Positions 25,825-33,349 of a stretch of DNA of 64,000 nucleotides are shown here, piece by piece; position 1 is the first letter of the stretch, and the number at the start of each line of letters is the position of its first letter. Below the pieces are notes generated by a model. That model ran no database searches and was not told where the DNA came from. It saw only the letters and a program-made list of their open reading frames with translations. The position numbers were made by a program, and so were the translations under genes. Source of the stretch: Alphaproteobacteria bacterium (GTDB taxonomy: Bacteria > Pseudomonadota > Alphaproteobacteria > Micropepsales > Micropepsaceae); the NCBI GenBank assembly GCA_016124635.1, contig WGNJ01000018.1:212551-276550 (forward strand), in the 5' to 3' direction.

Positions 25825-26727
25825 TCAGTGGCTCCACGACCAATAGGCATCGGCGCGCGGATTGCCGTGCGCAGGATCGTTGTCGTGCAGGTTCGCGTAG
25901 TTCTCGAACCACGAGCCCGCCCCATAAGCTGGCCAGAAGCAGCCGATATCCCAACTCGCGGTCACGCCTTTCGAGCTGCAATTCGAGCACGTTGCCTGGT
26001 TGAACGCGTGCCCATGTATCCAGGCCCATACTTGGATGCTCGAGATGTTCGTCGACGGTACCGGCCAACCGCAACCGCCGCCAGCGTGAGGACCGTAAGC
26101 CCAAGCTTTCGTCTTCAGATCTTGGTAGCGGCAGAAGCCGTTCGAATAGACGAGCCAAGCTTGCGCGCTGTAACAGGCAAAGCGATAGGGGTTGCCGGCG
26201 TGGGCCTCGCCAATGATGCCGCCGAGCCAGCCTTGCCGACCGTTGCCCTTATCCGGAAGCTCGTACGTTTGGGGCAGGATGAAGATCGCTTTCGGCTTGC
26301 GCTCGCGATCGAGCACGGTGCCGTTCGCTTGCAGCGAATACCCCTCTTCCTTCAGCGCCTCTCTCAGGTTTCCCGGCACATAATCCGCGTCGACGATGAA
26401 CAACCCGGTCTTCGGGATCTTGCGCATCTTCACCCACTCATCGCTGGAGATGAACCGCGCACCTGGCACCGCACTCAGAGGTAGGCCTGCTTCTCGGCCT
26501 CTCAAGATTCGTCCGGGTCCCCGCACACCCATTTGCAGGCGGGAGCTCGGTTTTACTCGGTTGGGCGGAAGTTTTGCGTCGGGCGGAACTTCCTTGCCGT
26601 CCGCTTGATCCGCAGCGGTCGCCCTCATCGGTTGGGACGCCGGTGCACTCATCGCACCGGTTTGAGACAACGCTGAACTTAGCAACACACACGCGAATAC
26701 GCCGCTTAGTCGAGCAATGCTTTTCAT
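25825..26727 (-). CDS. Cysteine- and tryptophan-rich secreted protein, unknown
   Basis: A 300-residue exported protein with signal peptide MKSIARLSGVFACVLLSSAL. Its first third is low-complexity and Pro/Lys-rich. The last third is remarkable: it is rich in Cys, Trp, Tyr and Gly, with RFACYSAQAWLVYSNGFCRY, GGGCGWPVPS, ATCSNCSSKG and DIGCFWPAYG, which suggests a disulfide-stabilised extracellular domain. A middle part (GLFIVDADYVPGNLREALKE) looks like an ordinary folded region. No family is recognised, and a role in binding or catalysis is unknown. It converges with the polyamine importer. Confidence 0.65.
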   Translation of the reverse strand: MKSIARLSGVFACVLLSSALSQTGAMSAPASQPMRATAADQADGKEVPPDAKLPPNRVKPSSRLQMGVRGPGRILRGREAGLPLSAVPGARFISSDEWVKMRKIPKTGLFIVDADYVPGNLREALKEEGYSLQANGTVLDRERKPKAIFILPQTYELPDKGNGRQGWLGGIIGEAHAGNPYRFACYSAQAWLVYSNGFCRYQDLKTKAWAYGPHAGGGCGWPVPSTNISSIQVWAWIHGHAFNQATCSNCSSKGVTASWDIGCFWPAYGAGSWFENYANLHDNDPAHGNPRADAYWSWSH

Positions 26728-26959
26728 GGCGATGGCCTCCCTAAGGTCCCCCCGCCGACGAGCGCCACTTTAGACTCAGGAGTGTGGCGCCGACATGAAT
26801 GGCGCGATCACAATTGCCGAGGCGCTTGCTTGCATCGCGATGCGGCAACAACTTGAGATGAAGCAGCGCCGGTTCCAACGTCGCGTTGCGCGATCAAGCA
26901 TGCCAATCGTGGCAACGTCGTTGTCGCGATCTTCGGTGCTGACGTGAGTCCGCTCGGAC

Positions 26960-27466
26960 CTACGCGCTCGTTTTCGCCCGCGCCTTCGATGCCTGCCAGG
27001 CGTCGAGCTTCGCTCTGGCGCCGTTGCTCTTCGGATCGAGCATGCCTTCCTTTTCGGGAACGCGCGCCGTCAGTTCGATGACGTAGCCGTTCGGATCGCG
27101 GAAATAGATCGAGCGGCAAAACTCGTGATCGGAGATGCCGCGCGTCTCGATCGCCGACGCTTTGCCCTTGGCGTACATCGCTTCGAGCGTCTCCGGATCG
27201 ACCTCGAGCGCGATGTGAAGGTCGAAGTCGTGTTGGGTTTTGAACTCGAAGGGCATGCCCGGCACTTCGAAGAAGGCAAGGAAGGAGCCGTCGCCGAGCT
27301 CGAAGAAGATATGCACGGCTTCGACGTCGCGCCCCGTTTTCGTGCGCTTGAGCTCCAGCGTTTCGGCGAGGGGCAGTCCCAGAAAGTCCTCATAGAATTT
27401 GCGCGTCTCCTCCGAATCGCGACAGCGGTACGCGTTGTGATGAAGACCTTTGATCGCAATAGCCAT
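26960..27466 (-). CDS. VOC-superfamily (glyoxalase/dioxygenase-like) protein
   Basis: A 168-residue vicinal-oxygen-chelate fold protein. Pattern: IKGLHHNAYRCRDSEETRKF (first metal His and the helix that follows), FLAFFEVPG, DFDLHIALEV (second His), FRDPNGYVIELTARV (the glutamate ligand). These metal positions appear intact, so it may be a glyoxalase, dioxygenase or isomerase; the substrate is unknown. The ATG at 27466 follows GCGAGGTG, a good ribosome site; an upstream extension to 27484 lacks one. It stands alone on the minus strand. Confidence 0.85.
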   Translation of the reverse strand: MAIAIKGLHHNAYRCRDSEETRKFYEDFLGLPLAETLELKRTKTGRDVEAVHIFFELGDGSFLAFFEVPGMPFEFKTQHDFDLHIALEVDPETLEAMYAKGKASAIETRGISDHEFCRSIYFRDPNGYVIELTARVPEKEGMLDPKSNGARAKLDAWQASKARAKTSA

Positions 27467-27778
27467 GAAACACCTCGCTTTCACTCAGTTCCGAACGAGC
27501 CGAACCATGACAGCATAACGCTCTTCATCCGGCGCGTCTTTGACTGCGAACGGATGTGGTCAGGCCCGGCCTGCTCATTTACGCCATTTTGGCGGCGCCC
27601 ACGCCGCTTCGTCGCATGCGATCGCCACCGATGGCGGCAGAGCCATGAAACGTGTGCAATCGAGAACAGGCAGGTCTTCAAAGAGCGACATTCGGCGCTC
27701 CAGTTTCAGCGACGAGATCATGGCGTTGCGGCGGGCACGGACCTATATGTTCGCCAACACAATCGAAGGAGACGATCG
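27467..27778. other. Intergenic space, 312 bases, no gene supported
   Basis: Lies between the divergent VOC and rhodanese genes. Short open frames exist on both strands, but none has a ribosome site plus family similarity. The AAGGAG at the right end is the ribosome site of the rhodanese gene. No clear promoter pair or inverted repeat was seen. Confidence 0.5.
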
Positions 27779-28174
27779 ATGGCCACGAGCCTCAAAGAGA
27801 TGATGGATGCCGCCAATGCCGCCGTGCCGCGGATCACGCCGGCGCAGGCGAAGGAGATGATCGCGAAGGGCGATGCCCTCGTCGTCGACGTGCGCGACGG
27901 ACCGGAGGTCGAGTTCAGCGGTAAGATCGCGGGTGCAGTGCACGTGTCGCGCGGAATGCTCGAGTTTCGCGCCGATCCCGGCGTGCCGTCGCACGACAAG
28001 CGGTTCGACAAGTCGAAGCCGGTCATCCTCTATTGCGCATCGGGTGGACGCTCGGCGCTCGGCGGCAAGGTGCTGAAGGATTTAGGCTATTCCCAGGTCT
28101 ACAATCTCGGCGCGTTCAAGGACTGGGTAGCCGCTGGCGGCGCAGTCGAAAACCCGCTCGAGCCGGGGATGTGA
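27779..28174 (+). CDS. Rhodanese-like domain protein
   Basis: A single-domain rhodanese of 131 residues, likely cytosolic. The CDC25-like layout is clear: ITPAQAKEMIAKGDALVVDV near the start, then R-D in VDVRDGPEVEFSGKIAGAVH, and the active loop YCASGGRSALGGKVLKDLGY with the catalytic Cys86. Such proteins carry sulfur as persulfide or detoxify cyanide. The ATG at 27779 has an AAGGAG site seven bases upstream. The thioesterase gene follows with a 14-base gap, suggesting one operon; a biochemical link is not obvious. Confidence 0.9.
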   Translation: MATSLKEMMDAANAAVPRITPAQAKEMIAKGDALVVDVRDGPEVEFSGKIAGAVHVSRGMLEFRADPGVPSHDKRFDKSKPVILYCASGGRSALGGKVLKDLGYSQVYNLGAFKDWVAAGGAVENPLEPGM

Positions 28175-28188
28175 AAAGCGAAGACCAT

Positions 28189-28608
28189 ATGACAGACGAT
28201 CGCGTCCGGCGCCTGAACGAATTCGCGCGCAAGAAGCATCCGGGACTTGTCGGCGTCGAGCTCGAGACTTGCGAAGCCGACCTCGTCACCGGCCGTATGA
28301 CGGTGAAGCCGGAAGTGGTCGCGGGCAACGGCATGCTTTGGGCGCCGGTCGTCATCACCTTGGCCGATTGGCTGTGTGCGGCCGGCATGTCGCCCAATCT
28401 GGAGCCCGGCGTCGGATTCACGACCGTCGAGCTGAAGACGAATTTCTTGGGCACGGCGGCGGAAGGCGAAGTCGTCACCGGCCGCGCGACGCCGACGCAT
28501 CGAGGCAAGACCACACACGTGTGGGACGCCGTCATCCGCAACGAGACAAAGGGCAAGACGATCGCCCTCTTCCGTTGCACGCAGATGCTGCTTTATCCGC
28601 GCAGCTGA
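28189..28608 (+). CDS. PaaI-type hotdog-fold thioesterase
   Basis: A 139-residue single hotdog-fold protein, likely an acyl-CoA thioesterase. Family features: TGRMTVKPEVVAGNGMLWAP (the loop before the long helix, where an N/H-G is usual), GVGFTTVELKTNFLGTAAEG, and VVTGRATPTHRGKTTHVWDA. The common HGG is replaced by NGM at the loop, so catalysis may use other residues or be weak. A GTG at 28171 overlapping the rhodanese stop is an alternative start; the ATG at 28189 is preferred for fit to family length. Substrate unknown. Confidence 0.8.
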   Translation: MTDDRVRRLNEFARKKHPGLVGVELETCEADLVTGRMTVKPEVVAGNGMLWAPVVITLADWLCAAGMSPNLEPGVGFTTVELKTNFLGTAAEGEVVTGRATPTHRGKTTHVWDAVIRNETKGKTIALFRCTQMLLYPRS

Positions 28609-28615
28609 AAACAAA

Positions 28616-28640
28616 GGCGGCGGGAGTTCATCCCGCCGCC
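28616..28640 (-). terminator. Rho-independent terminator of the M13 peptidase gene
   Basis: A perfect 10-base stem (GGCGGCGGGA with TCCCGCCGCC, 5-base loop) is followed on the minus strand by TTTGTTTT. It lies 25 bases after the peptidase stop. Read in the plus direction it lacks a T-run, so it mainly serves the minus-strand gene. Confidence 0.8.
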
Positions 28641-28665
28641 CACATTTCATCGTTCGCCAGCGTGT

Positions 28666-30717
28666 CTACCAGACGTGAACGCGGTCTTCCGGTTTCAAGT
28701 AGTACTTGTCCGTGGGCTGAACGTCGAAGGCCGTGTACCACGTATCAATGTTACGTGTCGGACCGATGACACGGTACTTGCGCGGAGAGTGCGGGTCCGA
28801 CGCCATCTGTGCCTTCAACGCATCGTCACGCGCCTTGCCGCGCCAGACCTGGGCAAACGCGAGCAGCAAGCGCTGGTCACCCGTCAAACCGTCGATCACG
28901 GGCGCAGGCTTGCCGCCGAGCGAAGCGTGATACGCATCGATCGCGACGAGCAGCCCGCCGAGGTCAGCGATGTTCTCGCCCAAGGTCAGCTTGCCATTGA
29001 TGTGCATGCCGGGAGCGCCTTCGTAGCTGTCGTATTGCGCAGCGAGCTTGTCAGCCTCCGCGACGAAGCGCTTAGCATCCTCCGCCGTCCACCAATCGTG
29101 CAAGCGACCCTCGGCGTCGATCTTGCGGCCCTGATCGTCGAAGCCGTGCGTGATCTCGTGACCGATCACCGCGCCGATGGCACCGTAGTTCACGGCCGGA
29201 TCGGCGTTCGGATTGAAGAACGGCGGCTGCAAGATGCCGGCGGGGAAGACGATCTTGTTCTCAAGACCGCCGTTATAGGCGTTGACGGTCTGAGGCGTCA
29301 TGCCCCACTCCTGATGATCGACCGGCTTGCCGACCTTGCCGAGCTGATAGGCGAACTCGAAAGCCGTCGCGCGCTGCGCGTTGCCGTACAGGTCGGACGG
29401 ATCGATCTTGAGCGTCGAATAATCGCGCCATTTCACCGGGTAACCGACCATGACCTGCATCTTGGCGAGCTTCTTCTGTGCTTGCGCCTTGGTCGCGGGG
29501 CTCATCCAGCTCAGATTCTTGATACGTCCGGACATCGCCGTCTTCAGATTGGCGACGAGCGCGTCCATCTTCGCCTTGGACGACGGCGGGAAATAGCGCC
29601 GGACGTATTCGCGGCCGACGGCTTCACCTAGGCTGCCGTCGACGAGCGCGACACCCCGCTTCCAACGCGGCTTGATGGACTGCGTGCCGGACAGCGTTTT
29701 GCCGACGAAGTCGAAGTTGCTGTCGACGAAGCGCTTGGAGAGGAACGGCGAGGCGTTCTGCACGAGGCGGAAAGTCTGCCACGCTTTGAGCGTGTCGAGC
29801 GGTGTGTCGCCATAGAGCTGAGCGATCTTCTGAATCGCCGTGTTCTCGAGCGCGACGACATTCTGCACTCCCTTTGCACCCATGGCGTCGAGATAGCTGC
29901 GCCAGTCGACCGCCGGTGCGTAGCCCTGAAGCTGCGCCACGGTCATGGGGTTGTAGATCTTGTCGATGTCGCGGCGATCGGCAGCTGGCCAGCTCGCCTC
30001 GGCGATCTTGGTCTCGAAGTCGAGCACGGCTTTCGCCGCGGCGTCCGCGTTCGGAAAATCGATCAGCTTCAACGTGCGCGCGATGAAGGCGAGATAGGCT
30101 TCCTTCTTCGCCTTGAACTGATCGGTCAGATAGTAATCGCGATCCGGCAGCAAGAGGCCGCCTTGTCCGATGTAGAGCGTCGAGATCGGCTTTTTGGCAT
30201 CGGCGTCCACCTGCGGCTCAAAGAGCGAGGTGCCGAAGCCGGTTTGCGTCCTTCCCATGAGCGCCGTGAATTCGGCTTTCGTCGTGACCGCCTGAATTGC
30301 GGCGAGGTCCGCCGCCAGCGGCTTCGCGTCCAGCGACTCGACGCGCCCTTCGTCCATGAAGCTCTTGAAGAGGCCGCCGATCTGCGCCGCCGTCGCGTCG
30401 GACGAACCGGCAGAGCTGCCCTCGATCAACGTGCGCAACTCTTCTTGGGTCAGGTTGTAGACGTCATAGCCCGCGCTCGTGCTTGCTTGGTCGGCCGGAA
30501 TCTCGGTGCGCGCCAAGTAGCTGCCGTTGGCGTAGTCGAAGAAATCGTTGCCCGGTTTGATCTTCAGATCGCGCGAGGTGAGATCGACGCCCCAGGTGCC
30601 GAAGCTTTGCCTGGTCTCGCCCGAAGCAATGGCGGTGAAGACCAGTGCCGAAGCGGACATAAACGAAACCGCCGCAAGCACGGCGCCGCGGCGCGATTTC
30701 AATAACGTCATAAGCAT
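28666..30717 (-). CDS. M13-family (neprilysin-like) zinc metallopeptidase
   Basis: A secreted endopeptidase of 683 residues with a signal peptide (SRRGAVLAAVSFMSASALVF) and cleavage near SGETR. The zinc motif is HEITH in VIGHEITHGFDDQG (His520, Glu521, His524), with the third ligand Glu581 in ENIADLGGLLVA. Substrate-binding NAYNGGLENKIVFPAG (the N-A-Y-N/F pattern) precedes it, and the C-terminus ends RVHVW, near the usual CRVW-like end but without the Cys. Length is standard for bacterial PepO-type M13 enzymes. It cleaves oligopeptides in the periplasm or outside the cell. Confidence 0.94.
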   Translation of the reverse strand: MLMTLLKSRRGAVLAAVSFMSASALVFTAIASGETRQSFGTWGVDLTSRDLKIKPGNDFFDYANGSYLARTEIPADQASTSAGYDVYNLTQEELRTLIEGSSAGSSDATAAQIGGLFKSFMDEGRVESLDAKPLAADLAAIQAVTTKAEFTALMGRTQTGFGTSLFEPQVDADAKKPISTLYIGQGGLLLPDRDYYLTDQFKAKKEAYLAFIARTLKLIDFPNADAAAKAVLDFETKIAEASWPAADRRDIDKIYNPMTVAQLQGYAPAVDWRSYLDAMGAKGVQNVVALENTAIQKIAQLYGDTPLDTLKAWQTFRLVQNASPFLSKRFVDSNFDFVGKTLSGTQSIKPRWKRGVALVDGSLGEAVGREYVRRYFPPSSKAKMDALVANLKTAMSGRIKNLSWMSPATKAQAQKKLAKMQVMVGYPVKWRDYSTLKIDPSDLYGNAQRATAFEFAYQLGKVGKPVDHQEWGMTPQTVNAYNGGLENKIVFPAGILQPPFFNPNADPAVNYGAIGAVIGHEITHGFDDQGRKIDAEGRLHDWWTAEDAKRFVAEADKLAAQYDSYEGAPGMHINGKLTLGENIADLGGLLVAIDAYHASLGGKPAPVIDGLTGDQRLLLAFAQVWRGKARDDALKAQMASDPHSPRKYRVIGPTRNIDTWYTAFDVQPTDKYYLKPEDRVHVW

Positions 30718-30824
30718 ATCCCTTAGGTTCCCTACTCGCAGGTTGCCTTAGCAGCCTTCGTTGTGTTGGTCACGATTTCGTCAGAACGCATAGCCGCCAT
30801 TTCATCGTCGGTGGTCGCGCCCCG

Positions 30825-31313
30825 CTAGTATTTGGCCGCTAGGCGCGGAAAGAGGTCTTGCAGCTCATCCTCTTTCCATTGCTGGCCTGCGGGCTCGGCA
30901 CCCTCCGTGGAAAAGTCGCGATCGAGTTTTCCGAAGCCCTTTCGCTCGGCGACGTCGGTCGCCACGTAGCCGAAGAGCTCCAGATCCGCGCAATCGATGT
31001 GCGGATGGTCCGCCAGACTGTCACCCGATGCCACAGCCTTATCGAACACCTCTCGGCCTTCCGAAATCAGCCAATCGCGGAAGTACCGAAAGCTGTCGTC
31101 CGAGCAGCCGCCATTGATGATGTAAGCCGCACCCCAAAGATCCCAGCGATAGGACGCGCAAATAAGGGAGTCATAATGCTTTTGGAACGACGCCAATTCG
31201 GCCTTCGACAACGTCGCCAGTACCTTCGCCAAAGCCGCCGGGCGCGCTTCGACATCGGCGCCAGCCGTCGAACGCGCCTTATCAATGATCGTCCAAAAGC
31301 CGCTCAAGTCCAT
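30825..31313 (-). CDS. DUF4240-domain protein
   Basis: A 162-residue cytosolic protein matching the DUF4240 pattern: MDLSGFWTIIDKAR at the start, then SFQKHYDSLICASYRWDLWG, INGGCSDDSFRYFRDWLISE and an aspartate/leucine segment after it. The domain is found across bacteria, with no known activity. It lies 10 bases after the SDR gene on the same strand, so the two are likely co-transcribed. The M13 peptidase gene is a further 107 bases downstream. Function cannot be inferred from context. Confidence 0.82.
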   Translation of the reverse strand: MDLSGFWTIIDKARSTAGADVEARPAALAKVLATLSKAELASFQKHYDSLICASYRWDLWGAAYIINGGCSDDSFRYFRDWLISEGREVFDKAVASGDSLADHPHIDCADLELFGYVATDVAERKGFGKLDRDFSTEGAEPAGQQWKEDELQDLFPRLAAKY

Positions 31314-31323
31314 GCGTGTGTCC

Positions 31324-32094
31324 TCACGAAAAGCCGGCGCGATCGGCCGCGCCGTGGACCGTGATTTTCTCGCCGCTCACATAGGTGTTTTGATCGGACA
31401 CCAGATAGCGCACGACATTGGCGATGTCTTCCGGCGCGCAGACGTGGCCGAAGGGCATCGCCTTGTCGAGATCGTGGATCTGAGCAACGCCGCGCGCCTT
31501 CGCCAAGCGCTGGCCCATATCGGTATCCGTCAGCGGCGGCGCGACGACGTTGACGCGGATGTTGTTCGGCCGCTCTTCCTTCGCCAGCGTGTAGGCAAGC
31601 GCTTCACCTGCCGCCTTGCCCATGTTGTAGGGCGAACCGCGGCCGGCATGCGAAAGCGTCGCGACGCTCGACACGTAGATGATGTCGCCACGCTTCTGCT
31701 CGCGCATTTGCGGTATCACCAATTTCGACAGATAGAATGGCGCGAAGGCATGGACGCGAACAACGCGCTCCATCTCCAGCGGATCGCCGTCGGCGACGGT
31801 GTTGCCGCGGCTCGCGATGCCTGCATTGTTGACGAGAATCGAGATAGGCCCGAGTTCGCTCTTCACGCGCTCGACCATCGCCGCGTCCTCTTCGAAATTG
31901 TCGACGGAGGCTTTGAAGGCGGCAGCGCGGCGGCCGCGCTTCTTGATTTCAGCGACGACCTTTTCGGCTTCGCTGTCTTCGCGGCGATAGTTGACGGCGA
32001 TGTCCGCGCCGTCCGCCGCCAGACCCAACGCGATCGCGCGGCCGATGCCGCGGCTTCCGCCGGTTACCAATGCAATTCGTCCCTTGAGCGACAT
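31324..32094 (-). CDS. Short-chain dehydrogenase/reductase (FabG-like)
   Basis: A 256-residue classical SDR. The cofactor loop is VTGGSRGIGRAIA (TGxxxGxG). NNAGIASRG holds the structural NAG motif, and the catalytic set is Ser in YVSSVATLSH with Tyr and Lys in SPYNMGKAAGEA. The Rossmann strand ends VNYRREDSEAE, consistent with NADP preference, which is an inference. It may reduce 3-oxoacyl groups or sugars; the substrate is unknown. The gene leads into DUF4240 and faces a 444-base space on its upstream side. Confidence 0.9.
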   Translation of the reverse strand: MSLKGRIALVTGGSRGIGRAIALGLAADGADIAVNYRREDSEAEKVVAEIKKRGRRAAAFKASVDNFEEDAAMVERVKSELGPISILVNNAGIASRGNTVADGDPLEMERVVRVHAFAPFYLSKLVIPQMREQKRGDIIYVSSVATLSHAGRGSPYNMGKAAGEALAYTLAKEERPNNIRVNVVAPPLTDTDMGQRLAKARGVAQIHDLDKAMPFGHVCAPEDIANVVRYLVSDQNTYVSGEKITVHGAADRAGFS

Positions 32095-32538
32095 GTGCGG
32101 TTCTCCTTATGCGTCCCATCCTTTCACGTGAGGCCCGCGCCGCGAAGCGCCCGGCGCGGACTCCGGGCTGACCCTGGTTTGCGGTCTATATTTTTCTATA
32201 CTTTATGAAGACGGACCGCGACTTTCGCCTGTCAGTGGTGCCGTTTTGCGAGTTGTTCGCCGAGATTCGGCTGTTCAGCGCACGAAAATTTTTTCCTCGC
32301 CTGCAATCACTCACAAAATTGCGCTTTCGTATTTCTCAGATAAATCAGCACCTTGTCCAATATCCGACGAGCTGTCTCGAGCAGCGGCGGCGCTAAGTTT
32401 GTTGCCGGCTCGCATCAACCTCTACGAAAGCTCTTCTCTCAACACAACTTGAGCTTGGCCTCCGTTCAAAGGCGGTGCGCCGCAGCGTAGGTGTCTCGAC
32501 CTTGCGGTTGCGATGCCGCGTTTGGGAGATTTGATTCA
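32095..32538. other. Intergenic space, 444 bases, AT-richer, no gene supported
   Basis: Lies between the divergent SDR gene and the outer-membrane barrel gene. It is richer in A/T than its surroundings, especially 32179-32214 and 32278-32345, and probably holds the promoters of both. A TATACT at 32197-32202 resembles a -10 site, but no matching -35 is at 16-18 bases. Short frames here lack coding signs. Confidence 0.5.
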
Positions 32539-33282
32539 ATGATGGGTAGTATAGGTCGAGCAGCCTTCGCTGCTCGGGTGGGGGTCGTTTGCGCACTTTT
32601 GGGTGCGCCTTCGGTCGCATTTGCCGAGCCCGAACAGTGGACGGGTTTCTATATCGGCGCCGTCGGCGGATATGCCAACGATACGATGGATATTGCGGGC
32701 CCGCCTTATCCGGCCGGAGCGCCAACTCAAAACATGGAAGGCGGCCTGCTGGGCGCGACGGTCGGCTTCAATTGGCAGGCGGGATCGATGCTGGTCCTCG
32801 GTGTCGAGGCGGACCTTTCGGCCACGCATATGGAAGACACCGTGCGCGACGGAAACTACCTGCTCGAAGGCGGTGAGATTACGTCGTTCGGCACGCTGCG
32901 TGCTCGCGTCGGCCTCTCCTTCGGCAAGTGGCTTCCGTTCGTGACCGCCGGATATATGTGGGACGACGTCGAGCAGAGCTTCTCATGCCCTGACTCCGCG
33001 GGGGTTCCGTTCGGCTTCTGCCGTCCCGTCGCGTCGGGCGGCCATGGCGTCGCCGGTGGCTTCACCTTGAAGTCCAGTGAGACCCAGTCCGGATTCATTT
33101 GGGGCGGCGGCGTCGAGTACAGCATCGACGGCAACTGGTCGGTCAAAGCCGAGGACTTCGTCGGCAATTTCGACGACCAAAACTACAATCTCGGTCCGGA
33201 CGGCGCCGGCGTCGACAAGTTGCTGACGACAAAGCAATCACTCGACAACCTCTTCCGCTTCGGCGTGAACTATCGCTTCTGA
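32539..33282 (+). CDS. Outer-membrane beta-barrel protein (Omp25/31-like)
   Basis: A 247-residue protein with a signal peptide (AAFAARVGVVCALLGAPSVA, cut near AFA-EPEQ) and an eight-strand-type barrel: WTGFYIGAVGGYANDTM starts the first strand, VGFNWQAGSMLVLGVEADLS follows, and the chain ends in FRFGVNYRF with a C-terminal Phe, the outer-membrane insertion signal. The W-T-G-x-Y-I-G-x-x-x-G start is typical of Rhizobiales Omp25/31 and related surface proteins. The ATG at 32539 has a GGGAG site. A strong hairpin terminator follows, so it is a single-gene unit. Confidence 0.88.
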   Translation: MMGSIGRAAFAARVGVVCALLGAPSVAFAEPEQWTGFYIGAVGGYANDTMDIAGPPYPAGAPTQNMEGGLLGATVGFNWQAGSMLVLGVEADLSATHMEDTVRDGNYLLEGGEITSFGTLRARVGLSFGKWLPFVTAGYMWDDVEQSFSCPDSAGVPFGFCRPVASGGHGVAGGFTLKSSETQSGFIWGGGVEYSIDGNWSVKAEDFVGNFDDQNYNLGPDGAGVDKLLTTKQSLDNLFRFGVNYRF

Positions 33283-33301
33283 GAGTTCCTCCCGAGTGAC
33301 T

Positions 33302-33332
33302 GGCTCCGGGTCGAAAGACCTGGAGCCTTTTT
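33302..33332 (+). terminator. Rho-independent terminator after the Omp25/31-like gene
   Basis: An 11-base stem (GGCTCCGGGTC pairing with GACCTGGAGCC, one G-U pair) with a GAAA tetraloop is followed directly by TTTTT. It begins 20 bases after the stop codon. A textbook intrinsic terminator. Confidence 0.92.
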
Positions 33333-33349
33333 GTTTGGCGCGAAACAAC

